From: Allolobophora icterica | Lineage: Eukaryota; Annelida; Clitellata; Crassiclitellata; Lumbricidae | Assembly: GCA_963556255.1 (NCBI GenBank) | Contig: OY744606.1 | Coordinates: 72,126,908 to 72,190,907 of the forward strand | Reading direction: 5' to 3' | DNA length: 64,000 nucleotides | In this document: positions 1-12,779 of the stretch, one piece after another | How positions within the stretch are numbered: position 1 is the first letter of the stretch | Layout of the letters: each line of letters begins with the position of its first letter | Notes under the pieces: generated by a model | Seen by the model: the letters and a program-made list of their open reading frames with translations, nothing else | Told to the model about the DNA's origin: nothing | Database searches by the model: none | Translations under genes and position numbers: made by a program

Positions 1-2304
1 TCACTGTACTTTCAGGCCAGTCATATTGACACAACACTCGACTCAAGATCAACTCTGACCTCTTGAATTCTTTTGATCTCTTGAATTCAGAAGATTAAAT
101 CTTCTGATTCTTTGTTTATCTACAAGCGATAGATTGAACGTGAAGCAAAAACTCATCTGTGGGAATCGGACTTCCCAAAAGCTTTATAATTTGATGTATT
201 GGTACCTGGTGATGTGATTTTAAAGGATGTGTACTGAGAACGTCTAAAGGAAACTGCTTGCAAATACCAAAATTGCCTCTTGGATGAGTTTTTATGCAAT
301 GTCCATGCAATTTTTTCAGTGTAATTCTGGTTACTTCATCAGTTCGTGTAGCTGTGCTTTTATGGGCTAGATTAAAACACTTTGGGCTATGCAAACACTA
401 ATTAGAAGTTAGACTTCACTCGTGAGTAATTAGCAGTTTTTATTCGTAGTCAACTTTTCTAACAAAGGATGTAAATGTTGTTTATATAATTTCTTTGGTT
501 ATTTTTTTAAACTGCTTTTTGTGAGTGAATCATGGGAAAGGAGCTATTTTGGCCCCAGGTGTCAGTTCTTGTGGTAGAACATACATACGTATACAGTTTT
601 TGCAAAGTATTACAAAGTTGCTTTAATTATCTTAATTATGTTTGGGAAAATGGATGTGGAGGTTCATAATGCAATTCAGTTGGATTCTGCCTTGTTTTAA
701 ACTGATTGTGAAGCCAAAAGCGCTTCTCTGCCTTCTCCAAATTGGTCAGTCCATTTTTTTACTAACTTCTGTTATTTTTTGTCTTCTCAAGTCAATGTCT
801 GCTCAGTTGCTCACACTATGGTTTTTGTATGTGCAGTGTTTTGTGATATGTTCCAGTAACAGAGTTGTTTAACAGCAAACATTTGCTCTCTCTGATCTGT
901 ACTGCATGTTCTCAGATGTTAGCTCTTGACTAAAATCTCATAATTTTCAGAATGCTTTTCCTTCGTAGCTTGTGTTCCGGTCTCGGAACAGTTTGGGTCT
1001 GGGTCTGGTTGTGCTAAAGAGGAATGTGATTTTGGAGTTTGGTTTTGCCTTGTACATTACAATAAAAATGATGCTGTTGGATGTTGTTTCATAATTCTAA
1101 CACAGATTGCATGTCTTCTGAACCAATTCAAACTCCCTGTTATGTTAATTACCATGACGCTTTGCAGTTACCATAAAGAGAGGGGCAGGTACATAAATAG
1201 TTTCATTCTGTTCTCAGTATTTAATGCAATGTGTAAGGGTTGGCAGCAAACTTGTTAGTTTCGTATTCTCAGATATTGATTTCTAAAGCAGTCTATTTAC
1301 GCTGTGTGTGTCATTAATAATCCTTTTGGCTGCAACTTCATCCGAAGTGGATCAACTTAATCTACCTGCGACTTGCAGATTTCTCTTTATCGTGCATTTC
1401 CTCGGAATAGTGAAACCTCATTACAGTTAATGCGATATTGATATGGTCTGTTGTTAGTACAGATACGTGTTGTGGATCCCAGTTTTTTCATCCCTATCCT
1501 AGCATATGTAAAATATATATACATATGAAACCATGGTCCCGCTTATAAAATTTTCATTGGCTGCTTATCTTTTCTACTTTCAGTTTGTGCACCATCTTGT
1601 CTTGTACAAAACTACTGTCTGCATGTAGGATGCTGTCTTTCCTTTCTGTATTCCTTTTCTGTGTTTGTGAGTGTATGTGTTAGGACAATTTTTATAGCAC
1701 CTTTTAGGAACCTTCTGTCTTGGCTAACTGCTGAAGTACCATCATGTCTGATTGAGCATCATGAGCAGATTCTATAAATTGAGCTCACCCCACGCAGCAG
1801 CTTAATTGTTCGATTGCACATGTTGTTTATAGCCAGACATTGTTGTAGCCTTGGTGGTAAGTACTCTGACAAAATAGTCTGGTATTATGTGATATACGAT
1901 GCTAGACGGGTTGTGAGTGTTTAGCCGCTTTTGTCTGCTGGTGTGCAGATATTACTTTTAAAAGTGTGTTCACATCCCATACAAAGTCTGTAACTCGCAC
2001 ATTTAGTAAGTGCATAACCTCCATTAAATCCATTTGAGAGGTCACTGTTGTTCATATTACCTAGTCCTAAATAGTGCTGTCCATATTCATTAAGTCACAT
2101 GTTGTAAAGTTTTAAATTTATCAGACGTTTAAGAGCTTTAGAAGCGCAGGTTATGTTATGAATGAGTGTAGCAAATGTCTTTACTAACAGCAGGTCACAG
2201 GGTACTTTGAAACTCAGATACACCACAGTGCAAGCATCAGTTTTAGCATTTAGTGTGTTAGTGTGAGTCTTGATTAAGAACTCTAGGATGTGTCCTGACA
2301 ACAT
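1..2304. other. No gene recognised
   Basis: AT-rich, T-biased sequence with stops in all frames. It could be intron, 3' UTR or intergenic. Confidence 0.5.
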
Positions 2305-2312
2305 GTATAGAC

Positions 2313-2740
2313 TAGGGATTGACCGGAAAGAGATTTTCCACCGGAAACCGGAACCGAGTATTTGGATGAACTATTTGCCGGAAACGAACCGGAAATGAAC
2401 CGGTACCATTTGTTCCATATGCGAAGCTTCACATTTTCAAATTTTCATGTAATAAAAAATTATCGAAATAAATTTGTGTACATGTAATAACTGACTGATA
2501 CATTTTGAATTGTAGAAATAAATATTAAATAATCAAGAAAATGGAATTGAATTCAATGGATGTTTAATTGTTTTAAGGCTGAACATTAATAATATTATAT
2601 ACGTAAGTTTATTAAATAAATTCTGAAAGAAACAAATTTTTTCAACTATTTGCTTCTACAATATTTGCCGAGGCGAATACTTCCGGAAACGGGATTTCCG
2701 GCCGAACCGAGTATCCGAAACGGTTTCCGGTCAATCCCTA
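2313..2740. mobile_element. Non-autonomous hAT element (428 bp)
   Basis: Inverted ends TAGGGATTGACCGGAAA / TTTCCGGTCAATCCCTA with an 8-bp target duplication GTATAGAC (2305-2312, 2741-2748). The interior is AT-rich with subterminal CCGGAAAC-type repeats and no ORF. Confidence 0.92.
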
Positions 2741-3049
2741 GTATAGACTTCTGTGCCAGTTGCCATTGTTTATATTGAGTTTTGTTGGTGTTTCATTGTG
2801 CACAAACTAGCACCATTAACTTGACAGTCAACTACTTACCTTATTTGGCATACTCATGTGTTTCAGTAACTTGCAGTCATCAGTGCATGGCACACCTGAA
2901 CGGTCTAAGAATTGCAGTAATGGTCTGTAAAGTACAGTACTGTATTTTTTTGGATCAGATAAAAATTTTACCGGAATTTTGAATTGGTGAGGACTAGTAC
3001 TAGTTTTTTCTGGATTGTTTGTTGACATGCAGCTGCGTGAATTCTTCTG

Positions 3050-3156
3050 GATTGGTAAATACCATTACTATAGTTTTCCTGATTGGTAAATACCATTACT
3101 ATAGTTTTCCTGATTGGTAAATACCATTACCATATATCCTGATTGGTAAATACCAT
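3050..3156. repeat. 31-bp minisatellite, about 3.5 copies
   Basis: Units starting GATTGGTAAATACCATTACT at 3050, 3081, 3112 and 3141. Confidence 0.9.
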
Positions 3157-6100
3157 CATGTCGCATCACTGAGACAGCTATGCTCGGAAGATTCACCACC
3201 AGAAGGAGATGAAGTGAAGACCATTGCTGTACTTTTATGGATTATTGCACACCATTGTACCATATGCATGTTAATCCTGATATGTATATTAACGGATTTA
3301 TCTAAACTTATCCTAGAAATTCCAGATATTCCAGATTACTGGATATCTTTTGGCTGGTGTGGGTTTTGGCTCGTGTGGCCTTTGTAAGTAGGCTGTAAGT
3401 AAACTAAACTAAATTTTTTCAGGAAATAAAATTTTGATTTCCTTTCCAGGTGATAGCTATGTCTTGGACGTGAAATCTGGCCAAGCTAAACGCAGAATTG
3501 GGCTGGACTATAGCCTTTTAAGCAGTGTTCCATTTAAGGCAAAAATAAAAGTGCAGAAGCCTTGTCATCAGCTGTGCGGTGACTGCAAGAGACATGGGCA
3601 ACAATTTTTCATCCTAACGGTGACCGTGTGATGCAGATGAACATGCCACTGTTTTAAAGCACTGTTTAGTGTGCTGTGCAGTGTAACTATGATGCTGTGC
3701 AACTTAATTTGTTTTTAAATTTGAAGTTTTGAGAAATGAACAACTTTTGCCTGATTTTAAGACATTAAAAAAATTTCACCTGTGACATACACTGCGCGGG
3801 CGTCATAGGTACATGTGCGGGTGTGCCACGACCACACACCGACGCAGCTTAGAGGGAACATTGCTTAAATTAAGGTTTGTGTTACTACATGTGATGTTTA
3901 AAATGGATTTTTGTGGAAGGAGCAATGCAGGTGATGACGATGATGTTGGTGGGTGAATAAGCAACAGTTCTGTACGAGTCTAGTTTCGGCGTGGACGAAA
4001 TGGCAAAACCGAAGAGTAACTATAGCAGTGGCATGGATGAAAGGATAATGCATGTCGAAGGCTGATCTGTCTCTTTGTCCTGCTGTCAGATCATGCAGAA
4101 CATCTGTTATGGAGAACATTGATCTGCATCGGACATATCGGTTTGATATTTACGAATTGTGTGCTTCTGATCTCGATGTTAGTTGCAGTGTTTGTGTCAA
4201 CATTTAGCTCATGTGAGAATTGCCATACTTTGGGTCTTGCGGCTGCTTTCTGAGTGAGCATAGTTAACTTAAGTGTGACTGGATAGTTGTGTTATGGCCT
4301 GTTATGTGATGCAGTGTTCTTGAGTGCAGGTTCAGGAATCTGTCAATCTTCAGTGTCTTGTCTGTGATTATCACAGTGTTCTCTAACTCATCTCTATTGG
4401 TTCATCATCCAGCCCACCCAGGCAGATCAAGGAATCTAGTTACACCAATTTTCTCTGTGTTGTTCCCTGTCCATAGTTGTCTTTAGCCCAGACTCACTCC
4501 CTTTTCCATCATCCAGTCCAGCGGACTAGCTTTCAGTGTACCGAGTCTGTTGTCTTCCGTGAATTGTTTGTGCTGCTTTTCTGAGGAGTGAATTGCTGTA
4601 AAGTATGTGCTTACTGTATAGTAGAATATATTATATGGCATTGGATTGGACACCTTGTTATCTTGTAATGACGTTAGTGTTGAATCCAGTTCATTTATCA
4701 TCTTCTGTTTATGGTACTGTGTCATCTCCTCTTGCAAGATTACTGGAATATGAGGACCTGAGTTCTGTACTCCTGATTTTTGTTCATTTTGTCCAGACCA
4801 ACAGTCTTTCATCCTCTGTCACAGTTTGATGGACATCTCTCGTCCATTTCATGTGATAACTCTGTTATTCCAACTGAAATGCATCATCTCTGACTTGAGC
4901 TATTGTAACTTCGAGTCCATAGCCCTGCTCCAGACTAAGCCACGCTCCATATAGGCCATAATTTTGCCATTCATTTTATTTCATGTGATGAATCATTTTT
5001 GTGGCGTACTTGCACGTTTTGGTCAGCCATGGATTCCATTTATATTGAATCATGATATGTCTCCTATGGGTCAATTTTCACATCTTTCACATCTTTTGAC
5101 ATCTTTAAACACTTCAGGCAGTTAGGTAATGTTTGCTGTAACCCTTAGGCAATTGAGTGAACTTGCATAACATCATTTAGCTGTAGTGTATCAGTTGCTT
5201 CATAGTGTCGGCTCTTCGTAAGAAAGTATGGCAGTTATAATTAAGTGTGGCATTCTTTGTGGCTGCAATATGGCTAACAAGTATGGAATCATGTGAGTAT
5301 GCAAACAGTTGGTTTTCTTCCGATAACAGTCGTAATAGCTTACTGTCCTTTGTGTAGAGTATATATCTAGTTTCAATATCTTTTTTATCGTGTTCTTTTC
5401 CAACTGTACTGACCCAAAATTTTGACTTGCCGAATTATACATCATGTTATTTAGTTTTGGTTTACCCCACAATATATAGCAGTGGTCTATCAGCAATTGC
5501 TTATCACATACTGTAACAAAAGGAACTGGTGCGTTGTGCCTCGTAGCATTCTTTCAGTTGGCAAAACATGTATCATTAGAGTTGGTGAAAATGTCATGCA
5601 GTCAGCTAGAGCACACAGTTCAACGAATAATAGCTTTGTCGAGAGATAAAGGTGAATAGCTGACATGCACGTGTTGATGTGCAAATGTAAAGAAAGTATC
5701 GAATGCCAACCAGATTTAGTGGATGGAGAAAGGGAAATGAAGATCAGGAAATTTTTGATGAGAAAATTATGCATCTTTTAGAGGCATAAGTAAAGCGCAG
5801 TTGACAGTTGCATCATGAAGAAACCTTAAGTGAAATACGAACATGTATGGCTCACTTGTAACATATATGATCAGCATGTGCCAGGCAGTGAAGAGTACGT
5901 TGCAGAAAACAAGGAACACTTGCTCGCAGACAGGCGGCAGAGTCAAGAACTAAATGCAGTTGCTAAAAGTTTACGTTTGCAGTGATACTATGGCACATTT
6001 TAAACTGCATTCTGTTGTAAGGGGTTATAATGTTTGATGTAGTACCAAAATGATAACTAGGTAGTTTAGAGAATATATAATGATTTATGTGATCTCATAA

Positions 6101-8629
6101 CTGGCAGTAGATTTTATTGAACAAACAAATGAATGATGATGCTCATGGGGAGGAAAATGAATATGAAATGGGGTTAAGATGTCAAATTGTAATCGAGGAT
6201 GAAAGGTTCTTGAGAGTTAATATGCATCAGCATGACGTGGTTGACACCTGCTAGGTTCTCACTGTGAAGGAAGGAAGTGGAAAATACTGTATAGCGGTTT
6301 TAAGTGGAGCTGACAGCCAGAGTAACATCGATCTGTTCATGCAATCTTAGCAGGAAAACTTATGATCGACATGATGGTACTTTGGTGAATATGCACTTTT
6401 AATACAGATTGGAAGCTCATCCAAATGAATATTTCCTCTAAGTTGTGTGGCTGTGACAGAGCAATTTTGTTGCTTTGAATACTGCAAAATGGCTACATCA
6501 ATTTAAGTTCAACCAAAACAGTTTTCTAAAAATCAAGTTCAGGGACCCGTGTTCCAAGCTTTCGAAGTAGAGCGGATATTGATTCAAACTCTAACTCTTG
6601 CAACAGCTATTAGCACAACTGCATAGCACTATTTTAAAATGTGTTGTTAGACTATTGAGTGTGGTTCTAAACAGATACATGTTCCAGAAGGAACATGTAT
6701 TTTTCAAATACCTGAAAAGCTGTACTGTCTGAGAGTAAGATAAGTTAACATAGTTAGGCATTGTGTAGCACATTCAGTTCCCTTTGGAGTGGTCTGTACA
6801 AATAGTTGCTAAGCAGAGTCGGCAGCAATGTGAGCGATTGTGTAAAGGAGCTTTTGACTTTTCAGATACATCAAAAAGCCCACTTATCCAGTGCTTCATT
6901 GTATGATGATTTCTTATATAGAACAGCTGTATATACAGATCATAAATTTAATTCAGCTTTAGCATAGAAACCGCTGTAAAACAACATTACTAACACAGTG
7001 TACTTTTTATTGCCGTCAGTGGTAGCATTTTAAGGAGATCCCGATGTAGGTACATAAATACGTACAAGGAACACTTAATTCAGTTTAAATGTTTGCTGAG
7101 CTGGACACAAGCTACAAGTCTACCAGAGACAGCAAATTCTTCAAATAAATTACTACTACTAATAATAATAATAATAATAAGACGAGTTCAATAGCGCTGT
7201 AGCACAGCTGAGGACGAAGGAAAGGGTGCTGTACATGAGTCATTAAATAACCAGCCTTCCATGGTAGCCATAGTCAGATAGCCATCAGACGTTAACAGTT
7301 ATTCAGAACTTGTTCAATGTTGTCTTGTGGCATGCAGTTACTACTATTATTCTGTCTAATGACAAAAAATATCGATTGTGCTCCGCAATTGTGACAGATT
7401 TGCTCAAGGTCCTTGCACAGTAACCACCACAGGCTTGAACCTTCCAACTCCTCAGTACAAGGGGAGCGAGCTACTCTGTCGGCTACTGTATCGATCACTC
7501 AAATAACTGTTCAAGAGCCACAGTAGCGCGGTAACTGCATAAACTGTACATGCATGTGCTCTTTGTGTCATTGCTTGTAATGCCTTTTAAAAACGTGTAG
7601 TCCTTAAAGGGGATTACATAGTACGTAGCAAGTGCTTCTATGTCACATGGCATGGTATCTGGTTTGCATTAGACCTATCTGCATTTTTCGTACAGACGCT
7701 CGACTTGTATTGTTGATAATCTAAATAAAACCAGATTGTTTCTTACATAGGACCCATCTGCTAATGCATATCTTTCAGGTCTGACTTAAAAGACACAACT
7801 TGCCTCAAACAGCCTTTGCAAGTTTGTTGCAAGACTTTAAGCCAAACAGTTGCAGCTGCTTAAGATTTCTGAATTCACAAACCTATGTTAACTGTAGTTT
7901 AGTAGTTTACCCTTTAGGCCAATGAGTACAACCCTGCTAAGCAAACTATGGCTAGCAAGTCTGTTGCTTTTTTAGCTGTTCAACAGAATACTAGCAAAAC
8001 CAGTTAAAGTAATTTGGAGAAGTGTGTGTAAATATATATACACATTAGAACAGTCTGACAAACACCAGAGTTGATTTCCACCAAAAGCACTGCAGCCATG
8101 GTGTCCAAGTACTTTGGGATCTTTTCTTTTTCAAGTCGGCTTAGGCTTCACCCCTACATTTATAGCTACAGGTTTTGGCCTTCATCTATTCCGGAGGCCA
8201 AAACTCTTCATGTTTGAAAGAAAGAGCTGAAAGCCTATACTTCCTATGTAACTCTTGACAATTGCATTGACAGTTGATATTGTAAAGCACCCTAGAAGTA
8301 TCATGATACTGTATAAATTGTTGTAATTACAATTTCTACTTACTTTGCTTGTTGACACGTAAATTGGTTGCTAAGCTTTGTTGTTGTTGTTGTTTCCAGG
8401 TAAAATGTATCTGTTGTCCCTCTGTTATAAAGTTTTAATCGCACTTGTTAATTGAACTTGATTTGCTGATTCAGTTGCTTGATTGAACTTGATTTGTGGA
8501 TCTGATTTACTGATTGTGAACTTGATTTCCCAATATACTTAAAAAATTATGATTACTAGAGTTGGCTATCCATTATGCCTTATAGTTACTATCTTGTACT
8601 TGGTACTAGTACTTGTATTGCAGCTAAAC
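3157..8629. other. No gene recognised; one doubtful exon-like segment
   Basis: A 3451-3631 stretch follows a good acceptor (TTTCCTTTCCAG) and stays open to TGA, but I do not recognise it. The rest is AT-rich without coding signal. A short (AAT)n run lies near 7147-7180. Confidence 0.4.
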
Positions 8630-8947
8630 TCGATTGCAAATGTAATTGCGCGAGGGTTTTCGCAGCGTTTTTGAGCAGACGAGGTAACAAAATTTTTTGG
8701 GCAGAAGTGTCCCCCAAAATTCTGAGAAAGAAGATGGAATTCGTCAAAAAAAATCCAAACCTTTCAGACGAAGAAATCAGAAAAAGAAAAGGATTATTGC
8801 TGGGAGACGGGAAAAGTTGTAAAACGTGGCGAAAGACTAAAAAAAGGTCCCTTTTTTTCGGACAAGATTTTCCAAAACCGGTCGTCGACGAGATCGTGCC
8901 CGACTTGTCCCCCCCCCACCACCTCTCAGACAAGATCGCCGCCACTG
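8630..8947. mobile_element. Left-truncated GGCGGCGATC-family MITE
   Basis: Shares the body (GTAATTGCG..AGGGTTTTCG) and right end GATCGCCGCCACTG with the 26987 copy, but lacks the left end. The reading frames in it are not host coding. Confidence 0.8.
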
Positions 8948-9138
8948 CCTATGTGCACCGGAGTGCGTCTTGCAGCCGGTAAAAATAAAGAATATACTTA
9001 CTTACTTACTTACTTAGTCTCCTCAGACTCTGCAGTACATATAATTTTTTTAGAAACCCCAAGAAATTCAGAATATTTTAGGCTCCCATGCTGCGAATTG
9101 TGAGGCCCTAATTGCCGCCCTATATATATATAGCTGTA

Positions 9139-9837
9139 CACTGGCGTAAACTTGTCCAAAATATTGGTGGGGCATGGGGTCTGGATCAGAGGTGCAAAAA
9201 ACCAAGTTTTTCAAGATGAAAAATTGTTTTGTTTTTTGTGTTTTTTCGTTTTCTTTTGTTTTTATGGTTTTTGTTGTTTTGCTTATTTGTTTTTAAGATT
9301 TTCTATTTTGGATCACAAAAATCATGAAATTGGTATGAACAAGAGCTCCAACTCAGTTTAATTCAGTTGCGATTTTCAAAAATTAAAAATCATTAAATCA
9401 ATGTTAGGGTATTAAAATAACTTCTACAAGAATAAGAACACAAATTTTTAAACAAAAAAATGTTTTGTGGTTTTCCTTTTCTTGTGTTTTTTAAACCAAA
9501 AACCGAAAAAAGCTCTTTTCACCTTTGGTCTGGACAATCAGCGAGCCTCAGAGGCTTCCGGTGTTACGTAATGCATATGAAATGAGTGCTTTTTGTGTAC
9601 ATGTAAATTGTTCTAAATTGAAGATATTGAAGAAAAAAATAAATCTTTGTTTTCATTATGAATTTCTGATAGTATTTCAGTTCTTTGTCTCTGTTTTTGA
9701 AGAAATTTGTCTATATTGAAACATAATATTTTAATATTTGAAGAAATACTACTCTCGATTATTGGGGGGCAATGCCCCGGCTCCTCAATTATTGGGGGGC
9801 ACGTGCCCCGGCTGACCCCCCAGAGTCTACGCCTATG
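9139..9837. mobile_element. Non-autonomous hAT-like element (699 bp)
   Basis: Imperfect ends (CACTGGCGTAAAC... / ...GTCTACGCCTATG) and 8-bp duplication TAGCTGTA (9131-9138, 9838-9845). The right part carries an inverted/tandem ATTATTGGGGGGCA motif. No transposase. Confidence 0.85.
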
Positions 9838-10146
9838 TAGCTGTAGTTTTTGGCTTATGGCTGAATCCGGCACTGATTTTAGGCCTATATGTATGAGCTA
9901 AAGCGTCGCGTTGTTTTAATTAAAAGTTCAAATTTCTACCAGTAAAATCATACGAATTTTTTTAGAATTTCGTCAAGTTTTGCATAAAAATATAAAGAAA
10001 AAGTGGTGTCGGTTCTATCCGCTCGAAGGCCTTTTCAAGCGCAGAGTTAGAGCTTTGGATATATCCAGCGACACGATGCGCCTGCAATTTTCTTAGTGGC
10101 CACGGCGCCTGGCCTAGTCCAACATATACTCCTTTCAAATCATTTC

Positions 10147-11428
10147 ATTTTTTTTTTTTTATTGCTTCCATCAAAACAAAACAAAACAAAAACATGTTAT
10201 GTAACAAACTATAAGTAGTCGGATTGTGGTTCTGTCTCAGATAGAGCAAAAGGTGGCCCTAAAGGGAGGTAACTCCCGCTAAGCAGGGACACCTACTAGT
10301 GTTGTACATAACTTAAGTGACTGTCAAGTCATGGTAAGCCAGAGGGAGTAGATAGTTGAGGTCTGGTATGGAAACATGAGAGAAAGCAAAATAAATCATT
10401 GTTAAACTTAACTAATCATTTATATATACTTAACTAAACGTCAACAAAAGAAACAAAGAAACAGAAAATAGGACTATCAGTCCTATAAGAAAAGAATAAG
10501 TAGGAGATAAAATGAATGAATGGGGAGAAGAGCAGCACGTAACCCGGCGCGGCGCGCCCACCGAGCAGCATTGGCCAAACCCTGTGGTCGTTCCAAGGTC
10601 CGTTAACAACCATTCAAGATAAATGATTTCAGACGAGATTTGAATAAGTTTATATTTGGAGAGTGACGGATATCGGGAGGTATAGTTTCCCATACTTTGG
10701 GCCCATACGCCTTTAAACTAAATAGTCGTGAGTTGGTACGAGCCTTGACTGGTCTGAGGGCAGCGGCGTTCCTAGTGTGATGGGTGTGGATCCGAGATCC
10801 TGGGATAAAATAGTCACAGAATGAGGAGGGAAGGTTATTGTGTTCAAACCGATAGAAAAATTTACCAATTTGTGTTAGCCTAAGTTGACTTATATTTAAT
10901 AGTCTAAGTCTGCTGAAGATTGGGGCAGTATGGGTCCCAAAAGGCACTCCTGCCACCATCCGAACTGCCTTTTTTTGAAGAATTATTAATTTATTCAATC
11001 TAGATTCGTACGTGGAGGCCCAAATAATATTGCAATAATTTAGATACGGTAAAATTAAAGAATAATATAAATTTAGCCTAATCACTTCAGGAAGTAGGTG
11101 GGCAATCCTATTGATTATACCTATGTTTTTCGCTATTTTTTGTGCGACAAAGTTAATATGGTCTCTCCAGGAGAGATGTTTATCCACAACCACCCCCAGG
11201 AATTTGGTAGACTCCACTTGGTCCAAGGGGGTTTCTGCGATTTCAAGGGTAATATCTATGGGCACAATTTTTCTGTGGGATTTAAAAATAATGAAATTAG
11301 ATTTGTCAACATTAAGGGTGAGTTTATTTGCTGAGAACCAGTGATTGATGAGTTTCAATTCTGAATTCACTATTTCCATTAGAGTTTGCCAAGAAGGGTG
11401 TGCAAAAAAAATATTTGTGTCATCCGTT
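10147..11428 (-). mobile_element. 5'-truncated non-LTR retrotransposon (RT C-terminal part and 3' UTR)
   Basis: The minus strand encodes the end of a LINE reverse transcriptase starting at the catalytic DDTNIFF box (about 11425), through LTLNVDKSNFI, STKFLGVVVD and the thumb region, to a stop near 10603. The 3' UTR ends in an A-rich tail (T run at 10148-10161). The upstream sequence is lost, as expected from incomplete target-primed reverse transcription. The group is jockey/CR1-like; the clade is not assigned. Confidence 0.88.
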
Positions 11429-11429
11429 T

Positions 11430-12007
11430 TCGATCCGTTTATATAGTAGACTTTTTTATTGTGACGTTATAATGGTGTGGAGATGGGAAACATTAGGCGG
11501 GCTATTCAAATCACAGTTTGCTAGATTTCAACGCAGGATTTCGGTCGTCTGCATTTGAAAATATTTTTTTCAATTCTTTGCTAACTTTGCATTATTGTAG
11601 CAAGCTAAAATAATTCTATTATTACGCTCTGTGCCAAGCGTAAGTACAGCGACCAATAGGCCCTCTATCGACCAAATGTGTAATCTCGAATATTTATTAT
11701 AAATAATTTTGTTACAACAGGGCTGTAGTGGTAAAATTAGCGGTGAGTATACACGCTATCGGTAAGTTTACCGAAACAAATTAGAGGTGAGTAATCTGAG
11801 TAGCCTATAGGCCTACGCTACAGTATTTCGTGAGTATACGCTACATAATTTTAATATAAATAAATATTTATATTTTGTGAGGTGAGTAGGCCTATACGGT
11901 CTCTAGATGTAAGTACACGCTGTAGGCCTATACCCGCGTATATACCCTCGACTACAGCCCTGTGTTCCAACGACAATTTTTAAATAAGCCTTTACTGTCT
12001 GCAGGTA
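11430..12007. other. Intergenic, no feature beyond AGGCCTA-rich sequence
   Basis: AT-rich, with several GTGAGTA..TACACGCTA direct motifs between 11740 and 11930. Confidence 0.4.
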
Positions 12008-12015
12008 TCTATAAT

Positions 12016-12298
12016 CAGGGGCGGATCCAGAAGGTCTGTCAGGGGGCCAAAAAATTTTACATACCTGCCATCTCCCCCAAAAAAGTTGATGACCTTTTTT
12101 TAGTCATTATAACCTTTTACTATCTTCAGTCCTTCATTCTACATGACCCACGTCCTGTACATTTGACTCATCCACGCCTACGAGGGGGGGCCACGCCTGT
12201 GTAAACATAAAACGACCATAAAACGTCTGTGTAAATAAAGAAAAATTTCAAATGGGGGGCCATGGCCGGATTGCCCCCCCCCCCTGGATCCGCCCCTG
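12016..12298. mobile_element. hAT MITE (283 bp)
   Basis: Perfect 15-bp ends CAGGGGCGGATCCAG and 8-bp duplication TCTATAAT (12008-12015, 12299-12306). Confidence 0.93.
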
Positions 12299-12779
12299 TC
12301 TATAATTACATATATAGATATATATAATGCTACACTTTTATTTGTTGTTAGGCCTACTTAATTAGGCTAATTTGGTAAAACCGTATAGTTTAGGTTGGTA
12401 AATTATGTCTATGTAGATACCCAAGGACCTTAATTATTAGATAGGCCTACCTAACCGAAACTAGAAGTTGGATGAACCTATAGGCTAGTCCCAGGATGAA
12501 CGATGAAAATATTTCATGATAAAACAAACTAGAAGTTGGATGATTGATGAAAATGATACATAATAAAACTCAAACTAGGCCTACAAGTTGGAATTGCGAT
12601 GAAAATAGGCCTAGGCCTATATCCATGGGCGGCGATCATGGGCAGGCCCGTAGCCAGTATGAGGCAAGACGAGGCGAGTGCCTCGTCTTAAATCTCAAGA
12701 CGATGCAAGACGAGGCAACCTCTCACTCTCTGCCTCGTCTTACTTCGACATGATGATTAAGATATCGTGTAAAGAATAA

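Noticed and set aside
3434..3631. Possible terminal exon after a good acceptor site
   Set aside because: No recognisable domain and no upstream exon partner found.
8575..8982. A 135-codon frame on plus and 118 on minus
   Set aside because: Both lie within the truncated GGCGGCGATC-family MITE.
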